NCBI RefSeq assembly: GCF_900104095.1
Contig: NZ_FNJO01000009.1
Coordinates: 1 to 64,000, forward strand
From: Ralstonia sp. 25mfcol4.1
GTDB taxonomy: Bacteria > Pseudomonadota > Gammaproteobacteria > Burkholderiales > Burkholderiaceae
Length of the DNA stretch: 64,000 nucleotides
Reading direction: 5' to 3'
Shown: in pieces, positions 50,663-59,505 of the stretch
Layout: every line of letters starts with the position of its first letter
How positions within the stretch are numbered: the first letter of the stretch is position 1
Notes under the pieces: generated by a model
Seen by the model: the letters and a program-made list of their open reading frames with translations, nothing else
Told to the model about the DNA's origin: nothing
The model's database searches: none
Translations under genes and position numbers: made by a program

Positions 50663-51603
50663 TGGAAAACAAGTCAAACGCCTTCCTGGCAGGCGTGTTC
50701 ACCATCGGACTGGCGATCCTGGTGCTGTTCTCGCTGTTCTGGTTCAGCAGCGACCACGCCGTGCGCGTGCCGTACGACCTGATCACACGTTCGACGGTCA
50801 ACGGGCTGGGACCGCAGGCCGACGTGAAGTATCGCGGGCTCGATGTCGGCAAGGTGTTGTCGATCAAGTTCGATCCGCAGGTGCCGGGCCAGATCATCGT
50901 GCGCATCAGCGTCAACCAGGACACGCCGATCACGCGCACCACCTATGCCACGCTGGGCTTCCAGGGCGTGACAGGCATCGCCTATGTGCAGCTGGACGAC
51001 ACCGCGCGCGAGGATGGCGCCACCACCAGTTCGCCGCCGCTGCATACGTCGGCACGCGAACCGGCGCGCATCGTGATGCGGCCCGGCTTCTTCGAGGAGC
51101 TGGAAAAGCGCGGTGACTCGCTGCTGACCCAGACCGAGACACTGATGTCGTCGCTCAACGAGATGTTCCAGACCACCAACCGCGACGAGCTGATGGCCGC
51201 CATCAAGTCGGTCCACAAGACCGCCGACGACTATTCGAAGCTGGCCGCGTCGCTGCAGCCCGCGGCCGCCCGCCTGCCGCAGGCCGTGGACAACCTGAAC
51301 GCCACGCTGGCGTCCACGCGCCGGCTGGCCGATGACCTGGCCAACCCGCATGGCACGGTGATGAGCACCGTGAACCGCGTGGGCGAGAACATGCAGGGCG
51401 CCGCCGATTCGGTGCAGCAGGCGGCCGGCATCTTCACCCAGGAAACGCTGCCGCAGATCAACGGGCTGGCGCGCGATGCCCGCCAGGCCACGCGCAGCAT
51501 CGACCGGGCGGCCGGCCAGTTCAACGATCAGCCGAGCAGCGTGCTGTTCGGCGGCTCGGCCGTGGCCCCCGGACCCGGCGAACCGGGCTTCCACACCCCG
51601 TGA
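50662..51603 (+). CDS. MCE/MlaD-family substrate-binding protein
   Basis: A 313-residue MCE protein with an N-terminal membrane anchor (FLAGVFTIGLAILVLFSLFWF), one MCE domain (VPYDLITRSTVNGLGPQADVKYRGLDVGKV) and a helical tail (LAASLQPAAARLPQAVDNLNATLAST) that is longer than E. coli MlaD. It probably forms a hexameric ring or tunnel for lipids. It starts with ATG 50662 inside the ATPase stop (TGATG) and is followed by a lipoprotein gene. Confidence 0.91.
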   Translation: MENKSNAFLAGVFTIGLAILVLFSLFWFSSDHAVRVPYDLITRSTVNGLGPQADVKYRGLDVGKVLSIKFDPQVPGQIIVRISVNQDTPITRTTYATLGFQGVTGIAYVQLDDTAREDGATTSSPPLHTSAREPARIVMRPGFFEELEKRGDSLLTQTETLMSSLNEMFQTTNRDELMAAIKSVHKTADDYSKLAASLQPAAARLPQAVDNLNATLASTRRLADDLANPHGTVMSTVNRVGENMQGAADSVQQAAGIFTQETLPQINGLARDARQATRSIDRAAGQFNDQPSSVLFGGSAVAPGPGEPGFHTP

Positions 51604-51647
51604 ACCGCCGCCACGCCATGCGTCAGACCCACCGTCGGGAATCCATC

Positions 51648-52361
51648 ATGAAAACCCGTTCCGCCCTTGCCTCGCTGGCCATGCTAATGGCGCTGGCCGC
51701 CGTGGCCACCCTGTCCGGCTGCAGCGTGCTGTCGCCCGCCAAGCCCAGCACGACCTACGACCTGGGCCCGCTTGCTGCCGCGCCGTCCCAGCCGCCCGCC
51801 CGCCTGCCCAAGCTGCGCGTGGCCGAGACCGGCGGCCCGACGTGGATGGACGGCCGGGGCATCTACTACCGGCTGCAATACACCCAGGCCCAGCGGCTGC
51901 AGGCTTACGCCACGCAACGCTGGGTGGACGCCCCGACGCGGCTGTTCGACGACCGCCTGCGCGACGCGGTGTCCGGGCGCGGCGAACTGACGTGGTACGG
52001 CGACACCAGCGTGCCGGCCATCAAGGTAGACCTGCTGGGCTTCGAGCAGGTCTTCGACTCGCCCACCAGCAGCCGGGGCGTGGTGCGCGCGCGCGCCACG
52101 GTATTCCACAAGGGACTGATCGGGCAGAAGACTTTTGTCGCGGAACTGCCGGCGCCCAGTGCCGACGGCGCGGGCGGCGTGAAGGCGCTGTCGGCCAGCA
52201 GCGATGCGGTCATCGCCGCCATCCTCGACTGGACCGCCACGCTGCCGCTGGAAGCCGCCGCCGCCGGCCCGGCGCCGTTGCCGCGCGTGAACCCGCCCGG
52301 GCGCAACGCGGTGCCGCTGCCGACCGAAGAAACGCCCAAGCCCACGCCCCCGCGCCAATGA
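51648..52361 (+). CDS. ABC-type transport auxiliary lipoprotein (PqiC-like)
   Basis: A 237-residue lipoprotein with signal peptide MKTRSALASLAMLMALAAV... and lipobox LSGC (Cys at about residue 25), then a PqiC/ABC-aux domain (YYRLQYTQAQRLQAYATQRWVDAP). PqiC-like partners sit in the outer membrane and receive the MCE ring. ATG at 51648 is chosen because it begins the signal sequence; two further upstream starts (51600, 51618) would put arginines ahead of it. The gene completes a permease-ATPase-MCE-lipoprotein set. Confidence 0.87.
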   Translation: MKTRSALASLAMLMALAAVATLSGCSVLSPAKPSTTYDLGPLAAAPSQPPARLPKLRVAETGGPTWMDGRGIYYRLQYTQAQRLQAYATQRWVDAPTRLFDDRLRDAVSGRGELTWYGDTSVPAIKVDLLGFEQVFDSPTSSRGVVRARATVFHKGLIGQKTFVAELPAPSADGAGGVKALSASSDAVIAAILDWTATLPLEAAAAGPAPLPRVNPPGRNAVPLPTEETPKPTPPRQ

Positions 52362-52410
52362 GTTGCGGAAAGCCTATAGTGCGAATCAGGCCGTAAGTTT
52401 CACGCCGTCC

Positions 52411-53694
52411 ATGGCACCGGATACCCCCCTGCCGCCTTCGCCCCCGACGCCCCCAGAGGCCCCGCCGCAGCCGGAGCTGGAGGGCTGGTTGCCACGTCAT
52501 TCGCCGCTGGCGCGTGTGGGGCTGATCTGCTTCACCCTGCTGGTGGTCTACGCCAGCCTGTATCCGTTTTCGGGATGGATGAACAACGGCATCTCGCCGT
52601 TCGCCTTCCTGACCGCGCCCAAGCCGCGCTACATCACCGAATTCGACCTGCTTACCAATGTGCTGGGCTACTGCCCGTTCGGCGCGCTCGTGGTGCTGTC
52701 GCTGCATCCGCGCGTATCGGGCGCGCGCGCCACGCTGATCGCGCTGGTGGCCGGCGCGCTGCTGTCGTCGGTCATGGAAGCCCTGCAGACGTGGCTGCCT
52801 ACCCGCATCCCGTCGAACATCGACCTGATTACCAACGCGCTGGGCGCGCTGCTGGGGGCCGCCGTGGTGGCGCCGTTCACAAGCGCGCTGATCGACCGCG
52901 GCAACATGACCCGCCTGCGCATGGCGTGGTTCGAGCCACATGCCAGCTTTGCGATCGTGCTGATCGTGCTGTGGCCGTTCGCGCAGGTGTTTCCGCAGGA
53001 ACACCTGTTCGGCATGGGCGGCATCGTGCGCGAATGGCTGACCGATCCCGATTCCTGGCCGATGGCGTGGGTGCAGGCCTACTTCCCGGCGCTGGTCGCC
53101 TGGCAGGACAGCATCAACCTGCGGCCCGACGACCTGCAGAACCAGCTGCTGCTGGAAACCATGGTCACCGCATCCAGCTGGATCGGCACCGGCCTGTTTG
53201 CGTCGGTTGCCATGCGGCGCACCGCGCCGATGCTGCGCATCCTGGCGGCGCTGCTGACCGCCGCGCTGATGACCAAGGCGGGCGTCGCGGAACTGCAGTT
53301 TCCCGACGACAACGCGTTCAACTGGCTGTCAGAAGGCGGCCGTTTTGCCCTGCTGACCAGCTCGCTGGTGCTGGTCCTGCTGCTGCGCTTGCCACGATGG
53401 CTGCGCGCCGTGCTGGCGGTCGTATCGCTGATCGGCCTGGTGATACTGACCAATATCCTGCCGCCGAATCCGTATGCGTGGATCTCGGAGCAAGGCTGGC
53501 GCATGGGCCGCCTCGTGCACTTCAACAGCCTTGCGCAATGGCTGGGCTGGGTATGGCCATTCCTGGCCTTCTTCTACGTGGTCTGGCGCTTCGAGCAGAT
53601 CACGCTGCGGCGGCGACTGCAGAAGCGCGCCCAGCGCCGCGCGACGGCGCGGGCCGTGGCCGCGGCGACGGAATCCCGGCAGGAGTCGAAGTAG
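52411..53694 (+). CDS. VanZ-family membrane protein
   Basis: A 427-residue polytopic membrane protein. The N-terminus has a Pro-rich stretch (PLPPSPPTPPEAPPQPE), then a VanZ-like domain (FDLLTNVLGYCPFGALVVLSL; ALQTWLPTRIPSNIDLITNALGALLG) and extra helices toward the end. VanZ proteins affect envelope antibiotic susceptibility in Gram-positives; here function is unknown. It follows the lipid-transport set by about 50 bases and may share its transcript. Start ATG 52411; an earlier TTG exists at 52363. Confidence 0.82.
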   Translation: MAPDTPLPPSPPTPPEAPPQPELEGWLPRHSPLARVGLICFTLLVVYASLYPFSGWMNNGISPFAFLTAPKPRYITEFDLLTNVLGYCPFGALVVLSLHPRVSGARATLIALVAGALLSSVMEALQTWLPTRIPSNIDLITNALGALLGAAVVAPFTSALIDRGNMTRLRMAWFEPHASFAIVLIVLWPFAQVFPQEHLFGMGGIVREWLTDPDSWPMAWVQAYFPALVAWQDSINLRPDDLQNQLLLETMVTASSWIGTGLFASVAMRRTAPMLRILAALLTAALMTKAGVAELQFPDDNAFNWLSEGGRFALLTSSLVLVLLLRLPRWLRAVLAVVSLIGLVILTNILPPNPYAWISEQGWRMGRLVHFNSLAQWLGWVWPFLAFFYVVWRFEQITLRRRLQKRAQRRATARAVAAATESRQESK

Positions 53695-53725
53695 GCGTCA
53701 GCGGCCCATTGCCGCTGGCGACTTG

Positions 53726-54388
53726 TCAGTGCAGCTGGCCGCCCTGCTCACGGATATCGGCATCGGTCGACAGCGACGTGGCCACCGCCACGCGCAGGCC
53801 GGCGATCAGCGTGTCGAGCGCCAGGCTGGGCGCGCCGGGATGCCGGGCGGCCTGCTCCGGCAGGTACGGAATGTGGATGAAGCCGCCGCGCGTGACCGTG
53901 GCCGCTGCCCGGCGTTGCGCCAACGCATGCATCAGTCCGTAGAACACGTGGTTGCAGACGAACGTACCGGCAGTTTGCGACACCATCGCCGGCACGCCGG
54001 CTGCGCGCATGTCGCGCACGATGGCCTTGATCGGCAGCGTCGAGAAATACGCCGCCGGGCCATCCGGCGCAATCGTGTTGTCGATGGGCTGAGCCCCGGC
54101 GTTGTCGGCGATGCGGGCATCGTCCACATTGATCGCCACGCGCTCGATCGACATCTCGGTGCGGCCGCCAGCCTGACCCACCGCAATCACCACATCCGGA
54201 TTCAAAGATTCTACGAGTTGCGCCATCGCGTCGATGGCGTTGCCGAACACGCACGGCAACTGGCGCGCGACGATCACTGCATCGCCCACGCGCTCGCCAT
54301 CGAGCGCCCGCACCGCCTCCCACGAGGGATTGATCGGCTCTTGTTCAAACGGCTCGAAGCCGGTCAGCAGGACGGTACGGACGGACAT
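53726..54388 (-). CDS. pcp: Pyrrolidone-carboxylate peptidase
   Basis: This cysteine peptidase removes N-terminal pyroglutamate from peptides, releasing 5-oxoproline. The 220-residue protein has the catalytic residues of the C15 family: Glu82 in ERVAINVDD, Cys145 in [14 protein letters not shown] and His172 in [10 protein letters not shown]. It is the last gene of the pxp operon and supplies the substrate of PxpABC. Start ATG 54388; DUF979 stop lies 10 bases upstream on the transcript. Confidence 0.95.
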   Translation of the reverse strand: MSVRTVLLTGFEPFEQEPINPSWEAVRALDGERVGDAVIVARQLPCVFGNAIDAMAQLVESLNPDVVIAVGQAGGRTEMSIERVAINVDDARIADNAGAQPIDNTIAPDGPAAYFSTLPIKAIVRDMRAAGVPAMVSQTAGTFVCNHVFYGLMHALAQRRAAATVTRGGFIHIPYLPEQAARHPGAPSLALDTLIAGLRVAVATSLSTDADIREQGGQLH

Positions 54389-54398
54389 GGCAGTTTCC

Positions 54399-55349
54399 TT
54401 ACATCAGGAAGTAAAGCAGGAAGATATTGGCGATCAGGATGCCGAACGCGGTGGGCAATTGCGCGCGGATCACGGCGTTCTTGTCTTCCAGTTCCAGCAG
54501 CGCGGCCGGCACGATGTTGAAGTTGGCCGCCATGGGCGTCATCAGCGTGCCGCAGTAGCCCGAGAACATGCCGATGGCCGCCATCACGGCCGGGTTCGCG
54601 TGGAACATCCCCACCAGGATCGGCACGCCTACGCCGCCGGTCATCACCGGGAACGCGGCGAAGCCGTTACCCATGATGACCGTGAACAGCGCCATGCCCA
54701 CGCAGTAGACCGTCACCGCCACGAACTTGAAGTCCATGTTGATGTACGACGTGGTCAGGTGCGCCACGGCCTTGCCCACGCCGGCGTCGGCAAACACCAG
54801 GCCCAGCATGGCCAGCATCTGCGGCAGCACCAGCGCCCAGCCCAGCGCCTCGATCAGGCGGCGCGATTCGCGCATGCTCTGCGCCGGCGTGTCGCGCGTC
54901 AGCCAGCACACCACGAACAGCGACACCAGGCAGCCAACACCCAGCGACACGAACGTGACGTTCTTCGGATCGAGCAGCGGCAGTCCGGCAATCTTGACGT
55001 CCTTGAACAGCACCGTGCCCAGCACCGTGATCAGCGGAATCAGCAGCGCCGGGATGAACAGCTTGTTGCCCAGGCGCTGGGCGCTGGCGCGGCGCTTTTC
55101 TTCCGGCAGCGTGCCGTGCTTGCCATGGCCCACGCCGCCAAACCCGGCGATCAGTGCCATCACCACGGCGCCCACGCCGACCACGGCCGGCGGGATCTTG
55201 TCGCCGATCAGGAAGATGACCGCATAGAGCAGCCAGAACAGGCCCGTGGTCAGACGGCGCGGATGCGTCTTGTCCGTGAACGTCATCAGCGCGGTGATGA
55301 GCAGGACAAAGCCGGCCAGCCAGTAGAGGTATTCGATCGAGATAATCAT
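54399..55349 (-). CDS. DUF979 family membrane protein, candidate 5-oxoproline permease half
   Basis: A 316-residue polytopic protein with about eight to nine helices, including [46 protein letters not shown] and [21 protein letters not shown]979 nearly always pairs with DUF969, as here with 3 bases between them. Its position between pxpA and pcp points to transport of pyroglutamate or a related substrate. No experimental function is known to me. Confidence 0.85.
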   Translation of the reverse strand: MIISIEYLYWLAGFVLLITALMTFTDKTHPRRLTTGLFWLLYAVIFLIGDKIPPAVVGVGAVVMALIAGFGGVGHGKHGTLPEEKRRASAQRLGNKLFIPALLIPLITVLGTVLFKDVKIAGLPLLDPKNVTFVSLGVGCLVSLFVVCWLTRDTPAQSMRESRRLIEALGWALVLPQMLAMLGLVFADAGVGKAVAHLTTSYINMDFKFVAVTVYCVGMALFTVIMGNGFAAFPVMTGGVGVPILVGMFHANPAVMAAIGMFSGYCGTLMTPMAANFNIVPAALLELEDKNAVIRAQLPTAFGILIANIFLLYFLM

Positions 55350-55352
55350 CGC

Positions 55353-56093
55353 TTACTCCCCCTTGGCCGCAGCGGCGACGGTGGCCGACGTGCCGGCCGG
55401 TTGCTTGCCGCCGAGTTCGCGGGCCAGCCAGCCATCGAGGCGCTTGAGGCGCACGGCATGGATCAGGAAGGCGCAGATCGCGGTGGGGATGCCCCACACG
55501 GCAATGTGCAGCGGCTCGACGTCGATGTTCGACGACAGCAGGAACGTGTGCATCAGCGCGATGGCGCCGAACGCCACGAAGATGTCCTCGCCAAAGAACA
55601 GGCCGACGTTGTCGGTGGCCGCGCAGAAGGCCAGCACGCGCTGGCGCACCGGCTCGGGCAGGTGACCGAAGCGGGTTTCCGCCGCGCCTTCGGCCATCGG
55701 GGCCAGCAGCGGACGCACCATCTGCGGATGGCCGCCCAGGCTGGTCAGGCCCACGGCGGCGGTCAGCTCGCGCACGGCCAGGTAGACGATCAGCAGGCGG
55801 CCGACCGTGGCCGATGCGATGCGCGAAATCCACGCCTGCGCATGCTCGCGCAGCCCGTGGCGTTCCAGCAGGCCGATCACGGCCAGGGGCAGCAGAATGA
55901 TCAGCGGCAGGTTACGGGCCTTGACGAAGGCCGTGCCGATCGCAGTGAAGATTTGCATGACCGGCATCGACGCGGCCAATCCCGTGACAACGGCGGCTGC
56001 CGCCACCACCATCATGGGATTGAACCGCAGGACGAAGCCGAGGATGATGACGCCGACCCCGAGCAGGGGCCAAAGATTGACAGCCGATTCCAT
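55353..56093 (-). CDS. DUF969 family membrane protein, candidate permease half
   Basis: A 246-residue polytopic protein: MESAVNLWPLLGVGVIILGFVLRF, PLIILLPLAVIGLLERHGL and a C-terminal helix VEPLHIAVWGIPTAICAFLIHAVRLKRL. DUF969 and DUF979 are predicted to form one transporter. The gene lies 50 bases after pxpA on the minus strand and 3 bases before DUF979. AGGTG lies before the ATG at 56093. Confidence 0.85.
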   Translation of the reverse strand: MESAVNLWPLLGVGVIILGFVLRFNPMMVVAAAAVVTGLAASMPVMQIFTAIGTAFVKARNLPLIILLPLAVIGLLERHGLREHAQAWISRIASATVGRLLIVYLAVRELTAAVGLTSLGGHPQMVRPLLAPMAEGAAETRFGHLPEPVRQRVLAFCAATDNVGLFFGEDIFVAFGAIALMHTFLLSSNIDVEPLHIAVWGIPTAICAFLIHAVRLKRLDGWLARELGGKQPAGTSATVAAAAKGE

Positions 56094-56143
56094 GGGAAAC
56101 ACCTGATGACGATTGAAGCAAAGCCTGCGCCTGACGGAGCCCG

Positions 56144-56884
56144 TCAGTTGCCGGCCCGGATGGCGATGCCTTCCGCACCGAGCCGTTCCCGGATGCGGCG
56201 CGCAAAGGCAAGCGCGTGGGCGCCGTCGCCGTGCAGACACACGGTTTCGGCGCGAATCGGTACCCAGGTGCCGTCGATCGCGCGCACCTGCTTGTCGCGA
56301 ATCATCGAGAGCGTCTGGTTGAGGGCGACGTCTTCGTCGTCATGCAGCGCGCCGGGCGTGCCGCGCTTGACCAGCGTGCCGTCGGGGTTGTAGCCGCGGT
56401 CGGCGAACACTTCTTCCTTCACGCGCAGGCCGGCGTCGCGCGCCATGGTGATCATCTGGCTGTTGGCCAGGCCGAAGAAGACGAGGTCGGAGTCGTAGTC
56501 GCGCACGGCGCGGATGATCGCGTCGCACAGCCTGGCGTCGCGCACGGCCATGTTGTACAGCGCGCCATGCGGCTTCACGTGGGCCAGCTGGCCACCCTGC
56601 GCGCGCACCATCGCGTCGAGCGCGCCGATCTGGTACAGCACGTCGGCATAGACCGCTTCGGGGTCGCGCTGCATTTCGGTACGGCCGAAATTCTCGCGGT
56701 CCGGAAAGCTCGGATGCGCGCCAATGGCCACGTTGTTGTCCAGCGCCCACTTCACGGTCTGCAGCATCGTCGCCGCATCGCCCGCGTGCCAGCCGCACGC
56801 CACGTTGGCGGAACTGATCAGCTGGATCAGGGCTTCGTCATTGCCGCAGCCTTCGCCAAGGTCGGCATTCAGGTCGATTTGCAT
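56144..56884 (-). CDS. pxpA: 5-oxoprolinase subunit A (LamB/YcsF family)
   Basis: PxpA with PxpBC cleaves 5-oxoproline to glutamate using ATP. The 246-residue protein has the opening [20 protein letters not shown] and the metal or substrate region [15 protein letters not shown], both YcsF marks. Its start is 36 bases from pxpC's end, with the order pxpB-pxpC-pxpA on the transcript. Confidence 0.95.
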   Translation of the reverse strand: MQIDLNADLGEGCGNDEALIQLISSANVACGWHAGDAATMLQTVKWALDNNVAIGAHPSFPDRENFGRTEMQRDPEAVYADVLYQIGALDAMVRAQGGQLAHVKPHGALYNMAVRDARLCDAIIRAVRDYDSDLVFFGLANSQMITMARDAGLRVKEEVFADRGYNPDGTLVKRGTPGALHDDEDVALNQTLSMIRDKQVRAIDGTWVPIRAETVCLHGDGAHALAFARRIRERLGAEGIAIRAGN

Positions 56885-56920
56885 GGGGCGTTCTCCGGAG
56901 GTGTGGGGACGATTTAAGGT

Positions 56921-57940
56921 TTATGCGACGAACCGGGTGGTGGTGCGGCGGCGCGCGGCAATCTGCAAGCCCTGGCTCTGCCAGCGCAGCGCCTGGTCGA
57001 TCTGGCGCAGGTAGCGGTCCACTTCGGCCTGGGCGGCCGAGGCCTCCTCGACCGAGACCTGCTGAAAACGCACCGTGGCGCCCAGCGGCACCTGGGCCAG
57101 GCGCCACAGGTCGGCGCCGATCACGGTGCCGATCTTCGGATAGCCGCCGGTGGTCTGCGCGTCGCTCATCAGTGCGATCGGCTGCCCGTTCGGCGGCACC
57201 TGCATCACGCCCGGCACCACGCCATGCGACAGCAGATCGCCCGATCGGTCGGCGCGGCGCGCCAGCGCCGGGCCTTGCAGGCGCAGGCCCATGCGATTGC
57301 TCTGCGGCGTGATCGACCAGTCCGACGACCACAGCGCCGCCTGCGATTCGGGTTCGAAATCGGGATACTCGGGGCCGGCCAGCATGCGGATCACCAGCGC
57401 ATTGCCTTCGCGGTTGACGGGCAGCGCCCAGCCCGGCGCGGCCACGCCGACCCAGTCCTGCTCGGCTTCGATGCCGGGACGGCCCACGGGCAGATGGTCG
57501 CCTTCCTTCAGCACACGGCCTTCGAAGCCGCCGAAGTTGGACTTGAGATCGGTGCTGCGGGATTGCATCACCAACGGCACGTCGATGCCACCCGCCACGC
57601 AGAGGTAGGTGCGCGAGCCCCCGCGCGGCGCGGGCAGCGTCAGCGTTTCGCCACGTCGCACGTCGAACGCATGCCAGGACCACACCGGCACGCCATCGAC
57701 ATTCGCGCTGCACTCGGCGCCGGTCAGCGCCACGCGCATGTCGGCCTCGAAGCGCAGCGCCGCGCGGCCCAGCGTGAATTCGATGGCCGCCGCGTTCGGG
57801 TCGTTGCCCAGCAGCCGATTGCCCACCTTCAGCGCCAGCCCGTCGGCGGCGCCCGAGCGGCCCACGCCAAAGCGGCGGAATCCGGTACGGCCCAGGTCTT
57901 GCACCGACGCCTGCGCGCCAGGTCGGAGGATCTCGATCAC
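56921..57940 (-). CDS. pxpC: 5-oxoprolinase subunit C (GTG start)
   Basis: The KipA/urea-amidolyase-type subunit, 339 residues. It has MIEILRPGAQASVQDLGRTGFRRFGV at the N-terminus, the glycine-rich CVAGGIDVPLVMQSRST and SDAQTTGGYPKIG. GTG at 57940 overlaps the pxpB stop (GTGA, 57937-57940), which fixes the start. It forms the PxpBC complex with its neighbour. Confidence 0.95.
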   Translation of the reverse strand: MIEILRPGAQASVQDLGRTGFRRFGVGRSGAADGLALKVGNRLLGNDPNAAAIEFTLGRAALRFEADMRVALTGAECSANVDGVPVWSWHAFDVRRGETLTLPAPRGGSRTYLCVAGGIDVPLVMQSRSTDLKSNFGGFEGRVLKEGDHLPVGRPGIEAEQDWVGVAAPGWALPVNREGNALVIRMLAGPEYPDFEPESQAALWSSDWSITPQSNRMGLRLQGPALARRADRSGDLLSHGVVPGVMQVPPNGQPIALMSDAQTTGGYPKIGTVIGADLWRLAQVPLGATVRFQQVSVEEASAAQAEVDRYLRQIDQALRWQSQGLQIAARRRTTTRFVA

Positions 57941-58587
57941 AGCAGCACCTCCTCGGCCACGAAGCGCACGGTGTCGCCGGGCGCGAACAGCGATGGCGGA
58001 TCGCGGTCCGCCACGAACAGCTGCGCGTCGGTGTGGCCAATCAGCTGCCATCCACCGGGCAGTACGGCCGGATAGATGCCGGTCTGCTCGCCGCCGATGC
58101 CCACAGCGCCGGCCGGCACCGCCAGGCGCGGCTCGCGGCGGCGCGGCGTGGCCAGCTCGGGCGCCATGCCGCCCATATAGGCAAAGCCCGGCTGGAATCC
58201 CAGGAAATACACCACGTATTCGCCGGCGGCGTGGCGACGCACCACTTCCTGCGGCGACAGGCCGGTATGCGCGGCCACATCGGCAATATCGGGACCGAAC
58301 TCGCCACCGTAGCGCACCGGGATTTCCACGAGCTTGCCCGTGGTATTGCGCGTCTCCCCCGACGCCCACGCGAGCTTCAGGTTGCGCTCGAGCGCGGCCA
58401 CATCGGCGGTGTCGTCAAAGGTCAGCGTGAGGTTGTTCATGCCCGGCACCACGTCCACCACGCCACGCCAGTCGGCCGCGCGTTCGGCCATGGCCCAAAT
58501 GCGGCGCTGAACATCCAGCGAGGCTGGCGGCGCGACGCTGTAGAGCAGCGCCTGTTCGGCCAGACGGTGAACGGAGCATTGAGGCAT
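57937..58587 (-). CDS. pxpB: 5-oxoprolinase subunit B
   Basis: The KipI-like subunit, 216 residues. It has PGMNNLTLTFD, VRYGGEFGPDIADVAAHTGLS, YFLGFQPGFAYMGGM and GGWQLIGHTDAQLF, all typical of KipI/PxpB. The ATG at 58587 (MPQCSVHRL) is chosen because upstream sequence is not family-like. It heads the operon pxpB-pxpC-pxpA-DUF969-DUF979-pcp. The 405-base gap upstream (58588-58992) contains a 14-bp palindrome that could be its operator. Confidence 0.94.
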   Translation of the reverse strand: MPQCSVHRLAEQALLYSVAPPASLDVQRRIWAMAERAADWRGVVDVVPGMNNLTLTFDDTADVAALERNLKLAWASGETRNTTGKLVEIPVRYGGEFGPDIADVAAHTGLSPQEVVRRHAAGEYVVYFLGFQPGFAYMGGMAPELATPRRREPRLAVPAGAVGIGGEQTGIYPAVLPGGWQLIGHTDAQLFVADRDPPSLFAPGDTVRFVAEEVLL

Positions 58588-58700
58588 GGACGGGCTCGCT
58601 GGTTGGGGGCGGGGCTTCGATCCATGCAGTGTAGGCACCGCAGGGACCGCGACATGGCGCGCCAATGAACCCGATGTGACTCAATCGAATTTCATCAACG

Positions 58701-58714
58701 ATTTATCGATAAAT
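58701..58714. promoter_or_regulatory. Palindrome upstream of pxpB, possible operator
   Basis: ATTTATCGATAAAT is a perfect 14-bp palindrome, about 115 bases upstream of the pxpB start. No regulator gene is adjacent. Confidence 0.45.
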
Positions 58715-58770
58715 TCATCATATCGAAACATGGCAATGCCCGGCACTCGGGGTAGACCCTAGGTAGTTAT

Positions 58771-58803
58771 GCACCGTTAGCGGCAATTTCGCACCAATAG
58801 CGG
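58771..58803. repeat. Pair of 13-bp direct repeats with 20-bp period
   Basis: GCACCGTTAGCGG (58771-58783) and GCACCAATAGCGG (58791-58803) match at 11 of 13 positions. The 20-bp period is about two helical turns, as for an activator or repressor binding twice on one face. Confidence 0.6.
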
Positions 58804-58826
58804 ATAAATATGCCGCATGAGACGCT

Positions 58827-58848
58827 TTAGTTGAAAGTTAGTTGAAAG
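58827..58848. repeat. Exact 11-bp tandem duplication
   Basis: TTAGTTGAAAG occurs twice head to tail. It may be a replication-slip duplication or part of a protein site. Confidence 0.6.
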
Positions 58849-58992
58849 GCGATGAGAAGACATCCAGCCGCTTGTCTGGCACCCGGTGCAGCTTTTGATA
58901 CTGGGCAAACGAACCGGAAGACGGACCGGCGAAGAGGGATCGCACTGCTAGATTGGCCGTCGCTTCTAACCCAAGGGGAACGCGATGATCCG

Positions 58993-59421
58993 ATGCAATC
59001 TGGCCTGGCCAGCAGCCGGTCGTACTTGATGTTGTCCTGCACCGTTTGCCTGGCGATCACTGTCGCGCTGGGCGCCTTCTACTTCATGGAAACGTTTCGG
59101 GAGCTTGCCGGCATGTACCGGACGAGTCTGATCCGGGCAGACGGAAGCCACCCGCACATGGTCATTGCAACCATGGACGTGGAAGGGATTTACTACGAAG
59201 GGGATTATTCGAAGGTCATTCCCATCCGCCAATGGGAACGTTGCGTCCTGAGCGGCACGATGACGTGTTCGGAAACGCCCAGGATTGCCTATATGGACTG
59301 TCAATCGAAGGGGCGCCTGAGCGTAACGGAGCCCGTTTGGAAAGACTTTGCGCTCATTCCAAGAGAGAACGCGCCAGGCGTAGAGCCCATCAAGACGATC
59401 AACCAGTGTGACGCGGATTGA
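58993..59421 (+). CDS. Hypothetical single-pass membrane protein
   Basis: A 142-residue protein with one N-terminal membrane helix (SYLMLSCTVCLAITVALGAFYF) and a soluble region with about three cysteines (CVLSGTMTCSETPRIAYMDC), probably facing the periplasm and disulfide-bonded. I do not recognise the family. The start is uncertain: ATG 58993 leads straight into the helix; an in-frame earlier start at 58852 would add a basic segment. It stands alone between two minus-strand groups (pxp and lip) and its upstream DNA is AT-richer, so horizontal acquisition is possible. Confidence 0.55.
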   Translation: MQSGLASSRSYLMLSCTVCLAITVALGAFYFMETFRELAGMYRTSLIRADGSHPHMVIATMDVEGIYYEGDYSKVIPIRQWERCVLSGTMTCSETPRIAYMDCQSKGRLSVTEPVWKDFALIPRENAPGVEPIKTINQCDAD

Positions 59422-59505
59422 AACGTCCGTCGACACACATTGCGACAGTTCCGCAGCACTGATCCCGGCCAGCCCGACGGGCCGACCGGGAGCCAGCCGC
59501 AGATA

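Larger units (their letters stand above)
58588..58992. other. AT-richer intergenic stretch with repeats
   Basis: No gene is supported in these 405 bases. They contain a 14-bp perfect palindrome (58701-58714), direct repeats GCACC..TAGCGG at 58771-58783 and 58791-58803 (20-bp period), and an exact 11-bp tandem duplication TTAGTTGAAAG (58827-58848). They must hold the pxpB promoter (minus) and a promoter for the orphan gene at 58993 (plus). Base composition is clearly less GC-rich than neighbours. Confidence 0.6.

Noticed and set aside
59461-59490. Terminator after lipA
   Set aside because: The CCCGG/CCGGG hairpin has mismatches and no T-run.
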